From contig NZ_CP104003.1 in assembly GCF_025231485.1 (NCBI RefSeq), forward strand, positions 558,001-622,000: a stretch of DNA of 64,000 nucleotides, given 5' to 3'. A program made the translations under genes and the position numbers. The stretch comes from Salinirubellus salinus. GTDB lineage: Archaea; Halobacteriota; Halobacteria; Halobacteriales; Haloarculaceae. Below the pieces are notes generated by a model. It was not told the origin of the DNA. It saw nothing but the letters and a program-made list of their open reading frames with translations, and ran no database searches. Positions 1 to 9,091 of the stretch are shown one piece after another; positions within the stretch are counted from its first letter, which is position 1, and every line of letters begins with the position of its first letter.

Positions 1-2
1 AG

Positions 3-176
3 TACGCCGGGCAGTCCTGCTTCGTGGTCGACACCTACCGCTTCGAGGGCGAGGAGTCGACGCTGTTCTCGAACACCTGTGTCGCCACGGACGTCGGGAT
101 GCCGCTGTACTACGTCGTGTACCAGGACGACGGGGAGGTGCTCCTCGAGATGGAGCTGGTCGAGTACCGGCGCTGA
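3..176 (+). CDS. C-terminal fragment of a hypothetical protein
   Basis: The frame is open from the window edge to a TGA at 174-176 and gives 57 residues. The fragment is rich in Tyr, Glu and Val and ends in VEYRR. It contains two cysteines (GQSCF and SNTCVA) and alternating hydrophobic residues that suggest beta strands, as in a secreted or domain-type protein. No family is recognised from this part. It lies 57 bp upstream of the first cox-cluster membrane gene on the same strand. The start lies outside the window. Confidence 0.6.
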   Translation, partial: YAGQSCFVVDTYRFEGEESTLFSNTCVATDVGMPLYYVVYQDDGEVLLEMELVEYRR

Positions 177-233
177 CCGGCCCTCCCTGTCCGGGACCGA
201 CGCGCCTTTGAGCGCGTGACCCTACACGCGGGT

Positions 234-656
234 ATGGAGCAGCGTGCGGACACCGACACCGGGGGCGGCGTCGAGACGCCCAAGAAGATGAGTCCGTGGC
301 CCCTGTTCGTCGCCGTCGGCCTCGCCGTGGCCGAGGTGGGTATCGTCATGGAAGGGTTGTACCCCGTGGCCGTCGCCGGCCTGTTGCTGTTCGTCGGGAG
401 CGTGGCCGGCATCGTCCACGAGGCCGGCTACGTCGCGCGGCCGTGGAAACTGCTCGGGGCGCTCGGGGCACTCCTCGTCCTCGCGGGCGTGGGCGTGCTC
501 TACTCACAGGTGGGTACGGACCTACTGAGCGCACTCGCGAGCGACAGCGTGGTCGTGGTGCGTGGCTACGCCATCCTCGGCGCGGGTGTCATCGCCGTCT
601 TCGGCGGCTTCGCCGGCCGTTTCGTCGTCGACGCGGACCCGAGCGTCCCGGAGTGA
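234..656 (+). CDS. Small membrane protein of the cox cluster (DUF7541-like)
   Basis: A 140-residue protein with a short charged N-terminus (MEQRADTDTGG) and four hydrophobic stretches at about 25-45, 48-65, 78-95 and 115-135, consistent with a four-helix membrane protein. From memory, proteins like this sit beside haloarchaeal cytochrome oxidase genes and are named cox cluster proteins (DUF7541); that label is not verified. The ATG at 234 is preferred over an upstream in-frame start at 216 because a weak TATA-like element (cctttgag, about 206-213) sits about 24 nt upstream, consistent with a leaderless message. It reads into the oxidase cluster and may be an assembly or accessory factor; that role is inferred from context only. 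Confidence 0.75.
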   Translation: MEQRADTDTGGGVETPKKMSPWPLFVAVGLAVAEVGIVMEGLYPVAVAGLLLFVGSVAGIVHEAGYVARPWKLLGALGALLVLAGVGVLYSQVGTDLLSALASDSVVVVRGYAILGAGVIAVFGGFAGRFVVDADPSVPE

Positions 657-720
657 CCAGCCCCCCCAGCGTCGTCCGCAAACAGTAACGTCTTACTTCC
701 CCTCTCCAAACGGTCCGGTA

Positions 721-1089
721 ATGCCACAAGAGTCCCGCACCTTCGACCGCGAGACGCTCCTCGACCTGACGGTCAACGCCATCCCGCTCGGCATCATGTT
801 GTTCTTCGTCGTCCTCTTCCTCGTCGTCAACCCGTTCGGGACGGACCTCGCCGCGCAGGCTATCCAGATGACCATCGTCATCGTGACGTTCGTCGCGCTG
901 TTCATCCTCACCTACGTCTCCGGGAAGGCCATCTCGGAGTCCGAGAAGGAACTGGAGGCGATGCAGGGACTGGAGGCCGTCTCGGAGAGTGTCGGGGCCG
1001 AGGAGGTCGAGGCCGCCGAGGAGACCGAGGCCGAGGCGGACGACGAGGTCGAGGAGGCTGAGGCGGGCGCCGAGGAGACCGAAGAGTAG
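721..1089 (+). CDS. Small two-TM cox cluster protein with acidic tail (DUF6684-like)
   Basis: A 122-residue protein. Two hydrophobic helices at about 20-38 and 48-66 are followed by a highly acidic, low-complexity C-terminus (about 75-122) made mostly of Glu and Ala, probably cytoplasmic. From memory, haloarchaeal genomes carry similar proteins (DUF6684) immediately upstream of cytochrome oxidase subunit I. A TATA-like element (gtcttacttcc, about 692-702) lies about 24 nt before the ATG, suggesting leaderless transcription. A G+C-rich inverted repeat follows the stop codon and may end the transcript before coxA. Function is unknown; a role in oxidase assembly is inferred from position. Confidence 0.75.
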   Translation: MPQESRTFDRETLLDLTVNAIPLGIMLFFVVLFLVVNPFGTDLAAQAIQMTIVIVTFVALFILTYVSGKAISESEKELEAMQGLEAVSESVGAEEVEAAEETEAEADDEVEEAEAGAEETEE

Positions 1090-1130
1090 TCCGTTCCTCG
1101 ACCGCCGCTCGTCGCTGAACAGCGCACCTG

Positions 1131-1158
1131 CGGCCGCCCCCTCGGCTGGCGGCGGCCG
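1131..1158 (+). terminator. Possible stem-loop terminator before coxA
   Basis: Two perfectly complementary 8-bp arms (cggccgcc at 1131-1138, ggcggccg at 1151-1158) enclose a 12-nt loop, 42 bp after the stop of the upstream gene, followed by a moderately T-rich stretch. It could be a terminator or a chance structure in high-G+C DNA. Confidence 0.3.
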
Positions 1159-1250
1159 GTGCTCATTCTTGCCGCTTTCTCGCCCCAGAGGAATCGGCCA
1201 CCCGCACGGCGTTCGCAACCTTTCTAACCCCTCAGTCCTCACCGTGGTGT

Positions 1251-3074
1251 ATGGCAGGAGAGCAGCTAGCGTTGACTGTCCTCATGGGGGTTCTACTGGT
1301 GGGCATCGTCGCCCTGGTGAGCCGCTACGGGGACCTGCGCTCGTACACGCCCCTCGCTGGTGGCGCCGGTTACGGCGGCGAGACCAGCCACGGGCACTCG
1401 GAGAAGCCAGCCGGTCTCATCCGCTGGTTCACCACAGTCGACCACAAGGACATCGGCATCCTGTACGGCCTCTACGGCACCATCGCCTTCCTCTGGGGCG
1501 GTGCCGCCGTCATGCTGATGCGTGTGGAACTGGCCGCACCGGGGTTCGACGTCATGCAGGCGCAGTTCTACAACAGCCTGCTCACGTCCCACGGCATCAC
1601 GATGCTGTTCCTGTTCGGGACGCCCATCATCGCGGCGTTCTCGAACTACTTCGTCCCGCTCCTCATCGGCGCGGACGACATGGCGTTCCCGCGCATCAAC
1701 GCCATCGCGTTCTGGCTGCTGCCCCCGGCGGCAGTCCTCATCTGGGCCGGGTTCTTCACCGCGCCCCTGACGGGCAACGAGATCGCGCCCGCCCAGACGA
1801 GCTGGACGATGTACACACCGCTGTCGGCCGAGCAGGTCAACCCCGGCGTCGACCTGATGCTGCTGGGTCTACACCTGTCCGGTGTCTCGGCGACGATGGG
1901 TGCGATCAACTTCATCGCGACCATCTTCACCGAGCGCTCGGAGAAGGTCAACTGGGCCAACCTCGACATCTTCAGCTGGACCATCCTCACCCAGAGCGCG
2001 CTCATCCTGTTCGCGTTCCCGCTGCTCGGGAGCGCGCTGGTGATGCTGCTGCTCGACCGGAACTTCGGGACGGCGTTCTTCGCCGTCGACGGTGGTTCGC
2101 CCATCCTCTGGCAGCACCTGTTCTGGTTCTTCGGCCACCCCGAGGTCTACATCCTCGTGTTGCCGCCGATGGGGCTGGTGTCGTGGATCCTCCCCAAGTT
2201 CGCGGGCCGCAAGCTCTTCGGCTTCAAGTTCGTCGTCTACTCCACGCTGGCCATCGGCGTCCTCTCGTTCGGTGTCTGGGCGCACCACATGTTCAGCACG
2301 GGCATCGACCCGCGCATCCGTGCGAGCTTCATGGCCGTCTCGTTGGCCATCGCGATACCATCCGCAGTCAAGACGTTCAACTGGATCACGACGCTCTGGA
2401 ACGGGAAGATCCGACTGACCGCCCCGATGCTGTTCTGTATCGGGTTCATCAGTAACTTCGTCATCGGTGGCATCACCGGCGTGTTCCTCGCGGCCATCCC
2501 GGTGGACCTCGTGCTCCACGACACCTACTACGTCGTCGGGCACTTCCACTACGTCGTGATGGGGATGATCGCCTTCGCCGGCTTCGGTGCCATCTACTAC
2601 TGGTACCCCATCGTCACCGGCAAGATGTACCAGCGGACGCTGGCGAAGTGGCACTTCTGGCTCTCGATGGTCGGGACGAACATCACGTTCTTCGCGTTCC
2701 TCCTGCTGGGCTACCTCGGGATGCCCCGGCGCTACGCGACGTACAACTTCGACGCCGCTATCGCGCCGCTGGCCGAGGTCACGAGCCTCCACCAGATCGC
2801 GACCGTGGGCGCGTTCATCCTCATGATCGGCCAGCTCATCTGGCTCTGGAACCTCGTCTCCTCGTACTACGAGGGGCCGACGGTCGAGGACGGCGACCCG
2901 TGGAACCTCAAGGAAGACGGCATGTTCGGCCGCGAGTTCCAGTGGTTCGAGGCACAGCTCGCCCGCGCTGACGGTGGCGAGGTCGAGGACGAGGAACTCG
3001 TCACCGACGGCGGCCGCATCGTGAACGAGAACCTCACCGCTGCGGTCCGCCGCGTCGCTGACGACGACGAGTAA
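1251..3074 (+). CDS. coxA: Cytochrome c oxidase-type (heme-copper) oxidase subunit I
   Basis: A 607-residue catalytic subunit of an aa3-type terminal oxidase, which reduces O2 to water in the cytoplasmic membrane while pumping protons. All metal ligands are visible: His114 (SHGIT, low-spin heme), His296-Pro-Glu-Val-Tyr300 (CuB ligand and cross-linked Tyr), His345-His346 (WAHHMF, CuB), and His431 and His433 in the GHFHY motif (the two hemes). Glu298, an aspartate at 142/143 before MAFPR (D-channel entrance) and Lys374 in SAVKTF (K-channel) mark it as an A1-type enzyme. An extra N-terminal helix (about 7-24) precedes the core, typical of haloarchaeal CoxA. TATA-like sequence ctttctaac about 30 nt upstream. 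Subunits II and III are not in the window; the neighbours are small cox-cluster membrane proteins. Confidence 0.97.
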   Translation: MAGEQLALTVLMGVLLVGIVALVSRYGDLRSYTPLAGGAGYGGETSHGHSEKPAGLIRWFTTVDHKDIGILYGLYGTIAFLWGGAAVMLMRVELAAPGFDVMQAQFYNSLLTSHGITMLFLFGTPIIAAFSNYFVPLLIGADDMAFPRINAIAFWLLPPAAVLIWAGFFTAPLTGNEIAPAQTSWTMYTPLSAEQVNPGVDLMLLGLHLSGVSATMGAINFIATIFTERSEKVNWANLDIFSWTILTQSALILFAFPLLGSALVMLLLDRNFGTAFFAVDGGSPILWQHLFWFFGHPEVYILVLPPMGLVSWILPKFAGRKLFGFKFVVYSTLAIGVLSFGVWAHHMFSTGIDPRIRASFMAVSLAIAIPSAVKTFNWITTLWNGKIRLTAPMLFCIGFISNFVIGGITGVFLAAIPVDLVLHDTYYVVGHFHYVVMGMIAFAGFGAIYYWYPIVTGKMYQRTLAKWHFWLSMVGTNITFFAFLLLGYLGMPRRYATYNFDAAIAPLAEVTSLHQIATVGAFILMIGQLIWLWNLVSSYYEGPTVEDGDPWNLKEDGMFGREFQWFEAQLARADGGEVEDEELVTDGGRIVNENLTAAVRRVADDDE

Positions 3075-3182
3075 CCCGCCCACCGTTCGCTGTTCTCCAC
3101 TCGCTTCGCCTCCTGCAGAGCGCCAGCGCTCCCGACGAGACGACCGTACGAACGAGACCGCTCGGGGACGCTACGCTCGCCC

Positions 3183-3275
3183 TCAGACCGACGTCAGGAC
3201 GAGGACGATTCCGGTCACGAACATCATGATGGCTACCCCGCCGAGGACGCCGACGAGCAGGTCCTTCTCCTCCAT
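3183..3275 (-). CDS. 30-residue single-TM small protein in the cox cluster
   Basis: A very short reading frame, easily missed, encoding MEEKDLL, one hydrophobic helix (about residues 7-28) and a short tail ending LTSV. The acidic N-terminus plus a single membrane span resembles the tiny subunits that decorate respiratory complexes. It is convergent to coxA and divergent from the gene at 3335, with only 59 bp between the two starts. An A-rich element at 3300-3310 is placed about 28 nt upstream of this ATG, fitting a leaderless transcript. No homologue is recalled. Reality rests on the codon pattern, promoter spacing and context. Confidence 0.5.
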   Translation of the reverse strand: MEEKDLLVGVLGGVAIMMFVTGIVLVLTSV

Positions 3276-3299
3276 ACCCCGTGTTGGTGGAGCGAGGTC

Positions 3300-3310
3300 A
3301 AAAGGCTAAT
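3300..3310. promoter_or_regulatory. Shared divergent TATA-like element
   Basis: The sequence aaaaggctaat lies midway in the 59-bp gap between two divergent starts: about 28 nt from the minus-strand ATG at 3275 and about 30 nt from the plus-strand GTG at 3335. It could serve as, or overlap, the TATA boxes of both leaderless genes. Confidence 0.4.
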
Positions 3311-3334
3311 CCTCGGCGGCTCCGTAGTCGTGAT

Positions 3335-3631
3335 GTGAGCGATTCGACCAGTACGGAGGAGGGGTTCACGGGCGTGGACGAGCCGACTGTCGGCCTGTCG
3401 GGCCGCCGGCTCGTGGCCACGCTCTACGTTATCGTGGTCGGCATCGCGACGTTCACGGGGTTCGTCCTCGGGGTCATCGGCCCCCGCGACCTCGACCCGC
3501 AACTGTTCGGCTTCGTCGACATGCCGCCGACGCCGCTCGGGATGGCGGCCTACGGGGGCATCACGCTGGCGACGGTGCTCGGTGTCCTCCTCGTCGGCGT
3601 GATGTTCGTCTCGAGTCGGTACGTCGACTGA
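3335..3631 (+). CDS. Two-TM haloarchaeal membrane protein of the cox cluster
   Basis: A 98-residue protein. A hydrophilic N-terminus (VSDSTSTEEGF) precedes two hydrophobic helices at about 28-50 and 68-92, with a short loop containing IGPRDLDPQLFGF and MPPTP. The GTG at 3335 is chosen because the shared TATA-like element sits about 30 nt upstream; an in-frame TTG/ATG further upstream would put the TATA inside the coding region. Position behind coxA suggests a respiratory accessory role, but no catalytic motif is seen. I associate it with a haloarchaeal DUF family (DUF7520-like) only tentatively. Confidence 0.7.
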   Translation: MSDSTSTEEGFTGVDEPTVGLSGRRLVATLYVIVVGIATFTGFVLGVIGPRDLDPQLFGFVDMPPTPLGMAAYGGITLATVLGVLLVGVMFVSSRYVD

Positions 3632-3726
3632 TCCTCCACGGACGGGCTGTGTATTGCGTGAGACGTAGACACACGTAGCGGCTCGCCCGTCGAATTGCCG
3701 ATTCCGTCGGGTGAATCACAAGACGG

Positions 3727-4152
3727 ATGACCGACGCTCTCGAATCTGAGACCATGTACCACGTGGTGATGGGGGTCGCCCCGGAGGACGACACGCTCGG
3801 GGAGAAACTCGAGGCGGTGCTGGACCTCCCCGGTGAGGTGCGCGTGAGCGTCGTCCACGTCACCGACGACCCGGACGACATCGAGTCCGTCCCGAGCGTC
3901 GCCCGGGCGCTCGACACGCTGGGGACGGCAGGGGTGGACGCGAGGGCGGTCACACGGCCCGGCGACCCGCCACGGGCCGTCCTCGACGTGGCCACCGAGG
4001 AAGACGCCGACTGCATCTGTGTCGGTGCCCGGCGCCGGACGCCGGCCGGGAAACGGGGGCTCAGGCCGGGTGCGCAGCGCATCGTCGTCACCGCGGACCA
4101 GCCGGTCCTCGTCGTCGGTGACCTGCCGGAGAACGAGACGCCGCGATCGTAG
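3727..4152 (+). CDS. Universal stress protein (UspA-like)
   Basis: A 141-residue single Usp domain (132 residues if translation starts at the in-frame ATG at 3754, giving MYHVVMGV, which matches the usual Usp start on beta-1). The beginning HVVMGVAPEDD and the C-terminal GARRRTP, RPGAQRIV and PVLVVGD segments follow the Usp alpha/beta fold. The nucleotide-binding glycine loop is atypical: the Ser/Thr normally after the second glycine is replaced (PGAQ), so ATP binding is uncertain. Usp proteins are cytoplasmic stress-associated dimers. It lies alone between the cox cluster and a convergent acyl-CoA ligase. The start choice is ambiguous. Confidence 0.85.
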   Translation: MTDALESETMYHVVMGVAPEDDTLGEKLEAVLDLPGEVRVSVVHVTDDPDDIESVPSVARALDTLGTAGVDARAVTRPGDPPRAVLDVATEEDADCICVGARRRTPAGKRGLRPGAQRIVVTADQPVLVVGDLPENETPRS

Positions 4153-4170
4153 GCCGTCGCCGGTCGACGA

Positions 4171-5787
<1,617 letters not shown>

Positions 5788-5811
5788 GACTGTCCCTAGC
5801 CACCGGTCCCC

Positions 5812-5822
5812 AAATAATAAAA
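5812..5822 (-). promoter_or_regulatory. TATA box of the acyl-CoA ligase gene
   Basis: Read on the minus strand, TTTTATTATTT is centred about 30 nt before the ATG at 5787. The spacing fits archaeal leaderless transcription. Confidence 0.6.
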
Positions 5823-5840
5823 CCGGCCTCTAGGGGGTAC

Positions 5841-5849
5841 GCGTATATC
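5841..5849 (+). promoter_or_regulatory. TATA box of the lipoprotein gene
   Basis: gcgtatatc is centred about 27 nt before the ATG at 5872, in an otherwise G+C-rich gap, and is back-to-back with the TATA box of the divergent acyl-CoA ligase. Confidence 0.55.
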
Positions 5850-5871
5850 GGCGGCCGCCGACCACCCACCC

Positions 5872-6720
5872 ATGGGACGCGTGTCGGTAGCCGCCCTCGC
5901 ACTCTGTCTGCTCCTCTCCGGGTGCAGCACGCTGTCGCCGAACCCCGAGCCACGGCCGGGGACGACGACGGCCACGCCCGCCCCCGTCCCGACGGCCGGA
6001 CCGGACGGCACCCTCGCGCCCGGCCTGACCCGCGAGGGGGTGGTCGACGCCCGGACGCTCGCGGTGGCCCACGTCGCCAGACTCGCCGACCGGTCCTACA
6101 CCCTGACCGCGACACGCACCACGCGGTACCCGAACGGGACGCTCCGGGAGCGACTCGAGTTGAACCTCTCGCTCGGCGCCGACCGGTCGTACCTCGCGCA
6201 CGCCGAGACGGCCGGCCCGCGCGCACCGGTGTTCCTCGGGCGGCCCCCCGCGTCGGCGGCGTTCTGGTCCAACGGCTCGGTGTACACCCGACGGCTGACC
6301 CACGCCGGGAGCACCACCTACACCACGTTCCAGCCGACGAACGGGGCCGGGACGTGGCAGTACTGGGCCCGAACCGTCCCGTTCGGCGGCCGAGGCGGGA
6401 ACCCTCGCGAGTTCCTCACCCGAACGTTCACCGCCATCCCCACCCGGACCACCGGCCGTGCCGTCGACAGTGGACCGACCACCTACACCGTCGTCGGGAC
6501 GCGCGCCACAGCACCCATCGAACTCGGCGTCGAGGACCCACGCGAGGTCGACCTCCGTGCGGAGGTGACCGCCGACGGACTCGTCCGCTCGCTGACGCTC
6601 ACCTACGTCGGCACCGTGGACGGCCGAACCGTCGAGGTGACCCGCCGGCTCCGCTACGACCGGGTCGGCGCGACGGACGTGACCCGTCCGCCGTGGGTGG
6701 ACCGGGCGCTCTCGGAGTAG
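5872..6720 (+). CDS. Secreted lipoprotein (haloarchaeal DUF7537-like)
   Basis: A 282-residue predicted lipoprotein. The N-terminus MGRVSVAALALCLLLSGCS carries a lipobox (LSGC), so Cys18 would be lipidated and the protein anchored outside the membrane. A Thr/Pro-rich linker (about 25-45) is followed by a globular part starting TREGVVDARTLAVAHVARL. The gene at 52770 encodes a paralogue with the same layout (signal, linker, REGLDVRALARGHAAAL). The C-terminal part resembles an LppX/LolA-like beta sheet protein, though that is inference. Leaderless promoter upstream. Confidence 0.8.
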   Translation: MGRVSVAALALCLLLSGCSTLSPNPEPRPGTTTATPAPVPTAGPDGTLAPGLTREGVVDARTLAVAHVARLADRSYTLTATRTTRYPNGTLRERLELNLSLGADRSYLAHAETAGPRAPVFLGRPPASAAFWSNGSVYTRRLTHAGSTTYTTFQPTNGAGTWQYWARTVPFGGRGGNPREFLTRTFTAIPTRTTGRAVDSGPTTYTVVGTRATAPIELGVEDPREVDLRAEVTADGLVRSLTLTYVGTVDGRTVEVTRRLRYDRVGATDVTRPPWVDRALSE

Positions 6721-6786
6721 CGGGGAGCGGAGGAAGACAGTCGGCCACGGGGTGTGGCCGAGCGAGTCGGTCGGTCGGGCCGACGC

Positions 6787-7497
6787 TCAGTTCGTCGCCG
6801 CTTCGCCGAACGCCGAGGTGAACAGTTCCTCGAGTTGTTCGGGCGTGCGCCGCCCGCTCACCGCGTCGAGGAGTGCTCCGTCGGCGAAGGTGAGCGTGGC
6901 GGGCGCGGCGTCCACGTCGAACGCGCGCCGGAAGTCGCTCACCGACTCGCCGTCGACGCCGGCCACCGCGACGCCGTTGGGGACGGCCGAGAGGATGGCG
7001 TCGAGGTCGTCCTTCATCCGGTCGCACGGCTCGCAGTGGAGTCTCCAGACGAAGACGACGGCGTCCTCGTTCGCCTCGAGGAACGCCTCGTAGTCCTCGT
7101 CGTCGACCTCGGGCATCGCCTCTGGCACCGGTGAGGTGGCGGAGACGCCCGCCACCAGCGTGGCGAGGTGCAGCAGTTCGTCGCGCGACACCTCCACGTC
7201 GGGCGCCTGACGCTTGAAGTAGCCTCGCAGCGAGAGGAACGCCACCAGCTCCGCGCGCGTGATGCCGAGCTCAGTGGCCGTCTCGGCGGCCTCCTCGTCG
7301 CTCATGTCGAACAGGTCGGCGAGCGTCCCGTGGAACACCTCGTCGCTCGCGTCGCCGTAGGTGTCGTGGTAGACGCCACGCTCGGCGTCGTAGGCCTCGC
7401 TCGCCGCGAGGCGGTCGGGGTCGTCGCGCTCCTCGACCAGCACGCCGCAGTCGAGGAGGAACTCGTACCGTTGTGCTGTGGTCCGTTCCTCGTTCAT
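6787..7497 (-). CDS. Thioredoxin-fold protein translationally coupled to livF
   Basis: A 236-residue protein. The N-terminal half (about 1-120) is acidic and helical with no recognised fold. The C-terminal half (about 130-236) is thioredoxin-like: a strand VVFVW, then the redox-type motif CEPC (HCEPCDRMK), and a cis-Pro-type segment AAPATLTFADG. The start at 7497 is chosen because the ATG overlaps the livF stop as ATGA (7494-7497), implying translational coupling; an earlier in-frame start would overlap livF by about 100 nt. It is therefore the fifth cistron after livH, but any link to amino acid uptake is unknown. It may act as a cytoplasmic thiol reductase or chaperone. Confidence 0.85.
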   Translation of the reverse strand: MNEERTTAQRYEFLLDCGVLVEERDDPDRLAASEAYDAERGVYHDTYGDASDEVFHGTLADLFDMSDEEAAETATELGITRAELVAFLSLRGYFKRQAPDVEVSRDELLHLATLVAGVSATSPVPEAMPEVDDEDYEAFLEANEDAVVFVWRLHCEPCDRMKDDLDAILSAVPNGVAVAGVDGESVSDFRRAFDVDAAPATLTFADGALLDAVSGRRTPEQLEELFTSAFGEAATN

Positions 7498-8237
7498 ACG
7501 CCTAGGTACCGCTGTCTCGTCTCCTCGTCTTCTCGCAGGTCCTCCGAGTGGCCCTCGTAGACGATGCTCCCCTGGTCGACGATGTAACACCGCTCGGCGA
7601 TCTTGATGGCCGCCGCGGCGTTCTGCTCGACGAGCAGGACCGTGGTGCCCTCCTCGCTGATGCGCCGGATGGCGTCCTCCACGTCCTCGATGATCTTCGG
7701 CGCGAGTCCCTCGTAGGGTTCGTCGAGCATCAGCAGTTTCGGGTTCTGTCGGAGCGCCCGTGCGATGGCGAGCATCTGCTGTTCACCACCCGAGAGCGTG
7801 CCTGCCATCTGGTTCTGCCGTTCGTCCAGCCGCGGGAACGCGTCGTACATCTCCTGCAGGGGACGAGCCTCGTTCACCTGTCCCAGCGCGCGGCCGACGA
7901 GGTTCGAACGGTTGCGCGACACCTCCGCGAGGTGGAGGTTCTCCTCCACGGTGAGGTTCGGGAAGATGCGCCGTTCCTCCGGGACGAGGCCGATGCCGGA
8001 CATCGAGACGTCCTCTGTCGGGCGGCCGGCGATGGTCTTACCCTCGAACCGTATCTCGCCGTCGCGGACGTCCGGCGGCGCCGCCCCCGCGATGGAGCGC
8101 AGCGTCGTGGTCTTGCCCGCGCCGTTCCGACCCAGCAGGGCGCAGACCTCGCCGTCGGCGATCTCCATCGAGAGGTCCCTGAGGATGTGACTCTGGCCGT
8201 AGTAGGCGTCGATGGAGTCGACCTCCAGCAGGCTCAC
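7494..8237 (-). CDS. livF: Branched-chain amino acid/amide ABC transporter ATPase LivF
   Basis: A 247-residue ABC ATPase. Walker [11 protein letters not shown]-loop region, signature LSGGEQQ, Walker B LLMLDEP with YEGLAP after it (a LivF hallmark), and the H-loop replaced by the family-typical VEQN segment. It energises import of branched-chain amino acids, amides or urea-like solutes with LivG. GTG start with a Shine-Dalgarno GGAGGTG (8245-8251) 7 nt upstream; the start overlaps the livG stop as GTGA. Last transporter gene of the operon. Confidence 0.94.
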   Translation of the reverse strand: MSLLEVDSIDAYYGQSHILRDLSMEIADGEVCALLGRNGAGKTTTLRSIAGAAPPDVRDGEIRFEGKTIAGRPTEDVSMSGIGLVPEERRIFPNLTVEENLHLAEVSRNRSNLVGRALGQVNEARPLQEMYDAFPRLDERQNQMAGTLSGGEQQMLAIARALRQNPKLLMLDEPYEGLAPKIIEDVEDAIRRISEEGTTVLLVEQNAAAAIKIAERCYIVDQGSIVYEGHSEDLREDEETRQRYLGV

Positions 8238-9091
8238 AGTTCGACACCTCCGAGGTACGCCTCCTGGACGTCGGTGTTGTCCTGTACCTCCTCCGGGGTG
8301 CCGTCGGCGATGATGGCCCCGCGATTGAGGACGGCGATGCTGTCGGCGATGCGGAAGATGATCTCCATGTCGTGTTCGACGAGGACGATGGTCAGGCCGA
8401 GTTCCTCCTGCAGCCGCTCGACGAGGTCGACCGTCGACTGCGTCTCCTCGGGGCTCATCCCGGCGGTCGGCTCGTCCATGAACAGCAGGTCCGGCTCCGA
8501 GGCGAGGGCGATGGCGATCTCCAGCCGGCGCTTGTCGCCGTACGGGAGGCTGCCGGCCTCCACGTCGTCCGAGCCGTGTAGTTCGACGGCCTCCAGCATC
8601 TCCGTGGCCGTCTCGTCCACCTCCGTGAACGAGTCACGCTTCCGGAGGAAGTTGAGCTGGAACGAGCCGTGCTCGTTCGCCAGCGCCGCCATCTGGACGT
8701 TCTCGCGGGCGGTCATCCCTGGGAAGATGGAGGCGGTCTGGAACGACTTGCTGATGCCCTTCTGGACCACCTCGTGCGGCTCGGAGCCCGTGATGCCGTA
8801 CTCCTTGCGGAGTTGCTCGATGCGCTGTCGTTGCTGCTGGTCACGTTCGTCGTCGGGGACCTCGCGGATCTCGTGGAGGTCCGCGGCGTCCTCGTCGGAC
8901 AGGTCGTAGTAGACGTGCCCCTCGGTCGGTTCGAGGAGGCCGGTGACGAGGTTGATGGTCGTCGACTTGCCGGCGCCGTTCGGGCCGATGATGGCCTTCG
9001 TCTCGCCGCGTTCGACCGTCAGGTCGACGTCGTCGACGGCCGTCAGCCCGGAGAAGCGCTTCGTGAGCCCTTCCATCTCGAGGAGCCCCAT
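8234..9091 (-). CDS. livG: Branched-chain amino acid/amide ABC transporter ATPase LivG
   Basis: A 285-residue ABC ATPase starting MGLLEMEGLTKRFSG. Walker A GPNGAGKST, signature region LPYGDKRRLEIA (LivG-type), Walker B LLFMDEP and switch HDM are visible. An insertion of about 60 acidic residues after Walker A (around 65-105, with RDQQQRQRIEQLRKEYG) makes it longer than bacterial LivG. The ATG at 9091 overlaps the livM stop (TGATG) and has a strong Shine-Dalgarno (9097-9105). Partner of LivF. Confidence 0.94.
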   Translation of the reverse strand: MGLLEMEGLTKRFSGLTAVDDVDLTVERGETKAIIGPNGAGKSTTINLVTGLLEPTEGHVYYDLSDEDAADLHEIREVPDDERDQQQRQRIEQLRKEYGITGSEPHEVVQKGISKSFQTASIFPGMTARENVQMAALANEHGSFQLNFLRKRDSFTEVDETATEMLEAVELHGSDDVEAGSLPYGDKRRLEIAIALASEPDLLFMDEPTAGMSPEETQSTVDLVERLQEELGLTIVLVEHDMEIIFRIADSIAVLNRGAIIADGTPEEVQDNTDVQEAYLGGVEL

